Positions 62,081-64,000 of a stretch of 64,000 nt of DNA are shown one piece after another. The notes under the pieces were generated by a model. That model did not search any database, had not been told where the DNA came from, and saw nothing but the letters and a program-made list of their open reading frames with translations. The stretch spans positions 40,096 through 104,095 of the forward strand of contig CAWJBI010000030.1 in assembly GCA_963841065.1 (NCBI GenBank), read 5' to 3'. The position numbers were made by a program, and so were the translations under genes. The DNA is from M0108 sp963841065. Its GTDB lineage: Bacteria > Pseudomonadota > Gammaproteobacteria > Chromatiales > Chromatiaceae. The number at the start of each line of letters is the position of its first letter. Within the stretch, counting starts at the first letter, position 1.

Positions 62081-62096
62081 TGTCGAATAGACGACA
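62081..62096. promoter_or_regulatory. NifA enhancer (UAS) 2 upstream of nifB
   Basis: TGT-CGAATAGACG-ACA, a second perfect site 34 bases after the first, about 165 bases upstream of the promoter. Between it and the promoter lies an A/T-rich tract (62185-62222) that could bend or bind IHF, although no exact IHF match is present. Confidence 0.7.
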
Positions 62097-62260
62097 AACC
62101 GGCACTGGACCCATAGCCCATCCCTTCTTGCCGGGTGGTCTTGCTGGCCCTCGACGGGCCTTTCCTGCTGGCCCAACTCGCTGGATATAATCAATATTTA
62201 TATCAAAAACAGCGAGATATCCCAAAAAGTACCCTAGCCAAAACTCCCCACGAGTAAGTC

Positions 62261-62276
62261 CGGCACGGGCCTTGCT
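62261..62276 (+). promoter_or_regulatory. Sigma-54 (-24/-12) promoter of nifB
   Basis: CGGCACGGGCCTTGCT has GG (62262-62263), ten bases, GC (62274-62275) and TTGCT at -12. It is nearly the same sequence as the nifV promoter and lies 65 bases before the nifB start. Confidence 0.8.
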
Positions 62277-62340
62277 GTAGTGACTCCAGAATCCGTTTTA
62301 ATCCCGAGGGGCTACCCTGCCCCTGATCTCTGGAGGCGCT

Positions 62341-63855
62341 ATGTTGGAGTTGAAGGTCGCGAGCCGCGCCGGGGTCGGTTCCTCCGCCGAGGGCTGTGCC
62401 TCGAGCGGTTGTGGCGGGTCATCCACTGCCCTCTCCCACCTGCCGGAGCACATCCGCGCCAAGGTCCACAACCACCCTTGCTACTCGGAGGAGGCCCATC
62501 ATCACTATGCCCGCATGCATGTGGCGGTGGCCCCGGCCTGCAATATTCAGTGTCACTACTGCAACCGTAAGTACAACTGCGCCAACGAGTCCCGCCCCGG
62601 GGTCGTCTCGGAACTCCTGACCCCCGCCCAGGCGGTGAAACAGGTGCTGGCGGTGGCGGCCACCATTCCCCAGATGGCGGTGCTGGGCATCGCCGGCCCC
62701 GGCGATCCCCTCGCCAATCCCGAGCGCACCCTGGCCACCTTCCGGGCCCTCGCCGAGCAGGCCCCGGACATCAAGCTCTGCGTCTCGACCAATGGGCTCG
62801 CCCTGCCGGACCTGGTCGAGGACTTGTGCGCGCTCAACATCGACCACGTCACCCTCACCATCAATTGCGTGGACCCGGATGTCGGCGCCCAAATTTATCC
62901 CTGGATCTTCTGGAAAAACCGCCGGATCAAGGGCCGCAAGGCCGCCGAGATCCTCATCGAGCGGCAGCAGCAGGGACTCGAAATGCTGGTGGCTCGCGGT
63001 GTCCTGGTCAAGGTCAACTCGGTGCTGATCCCCGGGGTCAACGACGAGCATCTGAAGGAGGTCTCCCGGCTGGTCAAGGCCAAGGGGGCCTTCCTGCACA
63101 ACGTCATGCCCCTGATCGCCGAGCCCGAGCATGGCACCTTCTATGGCCTCATGGGCCAGCGCGGTCCGACCCACGACGAGCTCCAGCAACTCCAGGACGC
63201 CTGCGCCGGCGACATGGCCATGATGCGTCACTGTCGTCAGTGCCGGGCCGACGCGGTGGGGATGCTGGGGGAGGATCGGGGGGCCGAATTCAGCCTGGAC
63301 AAGATCGAGACCCTGGAGATCGACTACCCCCAAGCCATGGCGCGGCGGCGACAGGTCCATGCCGCCATCGAGGCCCAGCGCGCGGCCGCGGCCCAGCCCC
63401 CGGGCAAGGGCGAGATCCTGATCTCGCCTACCGCTATCAAGCGGGTCAGGCGGGAGACGCGCCCGGTCCTGATGGCGGTGGCGACCAGCGGCGGCGGGCT
63501 GATCAATCAGCACTTCGGCCAGGCCCGCGAGTTCCTCATCTACGAGGCCAGTGCCCGGGAGGTGCGCTTCATCGGCGTCCGCAAGGTGGGGGCCTATTGC
63601 ATCGGTCCCGAGGACTGTGGCGAGCTGGATTGGGTCCTGGAGGATACCCTCCGCGCCCTGTCCGGCTGCGAGGCGGTGCTCTGCTCCAGGATCGGCTTTG
63701 AACCCTGGGGCCAACTGGAGGCGGCGGGCATCACCCCTAACGGCGAGCACGCCCTGGAACCCATCGAGCAGGCGGTGGCCAGCCTGTACCAGGAATGGGT
63801 CGCGGCGGGGCGGTTGGCGATGCCCAGCCCCGAGCTGGCGCGGCGGCGCGCCTGA
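62341..63855 (+). CDS. nifB: FeMo-cofactor biosynthesis radical SAM protein NifB
   Basis: Makes the 8Fe-9S-C precursor (NifB-co/L-cluster) of the nitrogenase cofactor, 504 residues. The radical SAM motif is Cys67, Cys71, Cys74 (ACNIQCHYCN), preceded by the His-rich and Cys-containing N-terminus and followed by the nearby cysteine (KYNCANESRPG) usual in NifB. GIAGPGDPLANPERTLATF is the SAM-binding stretch. The C-terminal NifX-like domain (about 370-490: LMAVATSGGGLINQHFGQARE) is present, so this is the long form. It has its own sigma-54 promoter with two NifA enhancers. A ferredoxin gene follows. Confidence 0.97.
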   Translation: MLELKVASRAGVGSSAEGCASSGCGGSSTALSHLPEHIRAKVHNHPCYSEEAHHHYARMHVAVAPACNIQCHYCNRKYNCANESRPGVVSELLTPAQAVKQVLAVAATIPQMAVLGIAGPGDPLANPERTLATFRALAEQAPDIKLCVSTNGLALPDLVEDLCALNIDHVTLTINCVDPDVGAQIYPWIFWKNRRIKGRKAAEILIERQQQGLEMLVARGVLVKVNSVLIPGVNDEHLKEVSRLVKAKGAFLHNVMPLIAEPEHGTFYGLMGQRGPTHDELQQLQDACAGDMAMMRHCRQCRADAVGMLGEDRGAEFSLDKIETLEIDYPQAMARRRQVHAAIEAQRAAAAQPPGKGEILISPTAIKRVRRETRPVLMAVATSGGGLINQHFGQAREFLIYEASAREVRFIGVRKVGAYCIGPEDCGELDWVLEDTLRALSGCEAVLCSRIGFEPWGQLEAAGITPNGEHALEPIEQAVASLYQEWVAAGRLAMPSPELARRRA

Positions 63856-63878
63856 ATTCTCCCAGGAGGCTATTCCCC

Positions 63879-64000
63879 ATGGCTTTTCAAATCGTCGAAG
63901 GTTGCGTGAACTGCTGGGCCTGCCTACCCCTGTGTCCCAGCCAGGCCATTCTCGCGGTCAAGCCACATTTCCTGATCGACACCTGGCGTTGCAACGAGTG
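63879..64000 (+). CDS. Ferredoxin downstream of nifB (3' end outside window)
   Basis: The first 40 residues of a small iron-sulfur protein. The 4Fe-4S pattern C-x2-C-x2-C-x3-CP is complete (CVNCWACLPLCPSQAI), and a second cysteine region begins at the window edge (TWRCNE). Ferredoxins of this FdxN-like type are encoded after nifB in many diazotrophs and are needed for efficient NifB activity as electron or cluster donors. A GGAGG ribosome site precedes the ATG at 63879, 23 bases after the nifB stop, so it is probably co-transcribed. Confidence 0.88.
   Translation, partial: MAFQIVEGCVNCWACLPLCPSQAILAVKPHFLIDTWRCNE

Overview
The window looks like a chromosome piece from a nitrogen-fixing, CO2-fixing gammaproteobacterium, most likely a purple sulfur bacterium (Chromatiales). 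This rests on form II RuBisCO with CbbQ/CbbO, a NifL-NifA pair next to an Rnf complex and nifB, a complete Tol-Pal system, an octahaem cytochrome c module and uniformly GC-rich coding. The genus is not resolvable from the sequence alone.

Layout. 1-5.4 kb: 3' end of cbbM, then cbbQ-cbbO, with tcdA on the opposite strand between them. 5.7-9.7 kb: a DUF302 protein, an octahaem cytochrome c and a cytochrome b, convergent with a TlpA-like protein. 9.9-13.5 kb: a three-gene TRAP transporter. 13.7-18.6 kb: a small membrane protein, a symporter-kinase, a response regulator and a badly frameshifted CBS/nucleotidyltransferase gene. 18.6-21.4 kb: rlmI and gatB. 21.5-26.1 kb: an accessory island with a Uma2 nuclease gene, two further fragments of that gene, and several type II toxin-antitoxin modules. 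26.2-32.3 kb: ybgC-tolQ-tolR-tolA-tolB-pal-cpoB. 32.4-38.1 kb: a secreted protein, an SDR enzyme, lapB, pyrF, galU and a cation efflux protein. 38.1-42.8 kb: an OprB-like porin, a GH5 lipoprotein and kup. 43.3-49.3 kb: modA, then a scrapyard of transposase tails and gene fragments around an AEC transporter, then modC and modB. 49.5-52.5 kb: nifV-nifW-nifZ-nifM. 52.6-58.1 kb: rnfABCDGE-rnfH on the minus strand. 58.7-64 kb: nifL-nifA-nifB and the start of a ferredoxin gene.

How it fits together. The right 20 kb is a nitrogenase support block: molybdate uptake (ModABC), homocitrate (NifV), maturation (NifW, NifZ, NifM), FeMo-cofactor precursor synthesis (NifB plus ferredoxin), electron supply (Rnf) and regulation (NifL/NifA). 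I find sigma-54 -24/-12 promoters in front of nifV, rnfA, nifL and nifB. NifA-type TGT-N10-ACA enhancer pairs lie upstream of nifL and nifB, and the nifL promoter also has an IHF-like site, so NifA may activate its own operon.

Caution on sequence quality. Single-base frameshifts interrupt the symporter-kinase, Uma2, ybgC, tolR, the porin signal peptide and (as compensating pairs) tolA, and about ten fall in the CBS/nucleotidyltransferase gene. Because Tol-Pal genes are hit while the protein sequence stays conserved on both sides, consensus errors are at least as likely as real gene decay.
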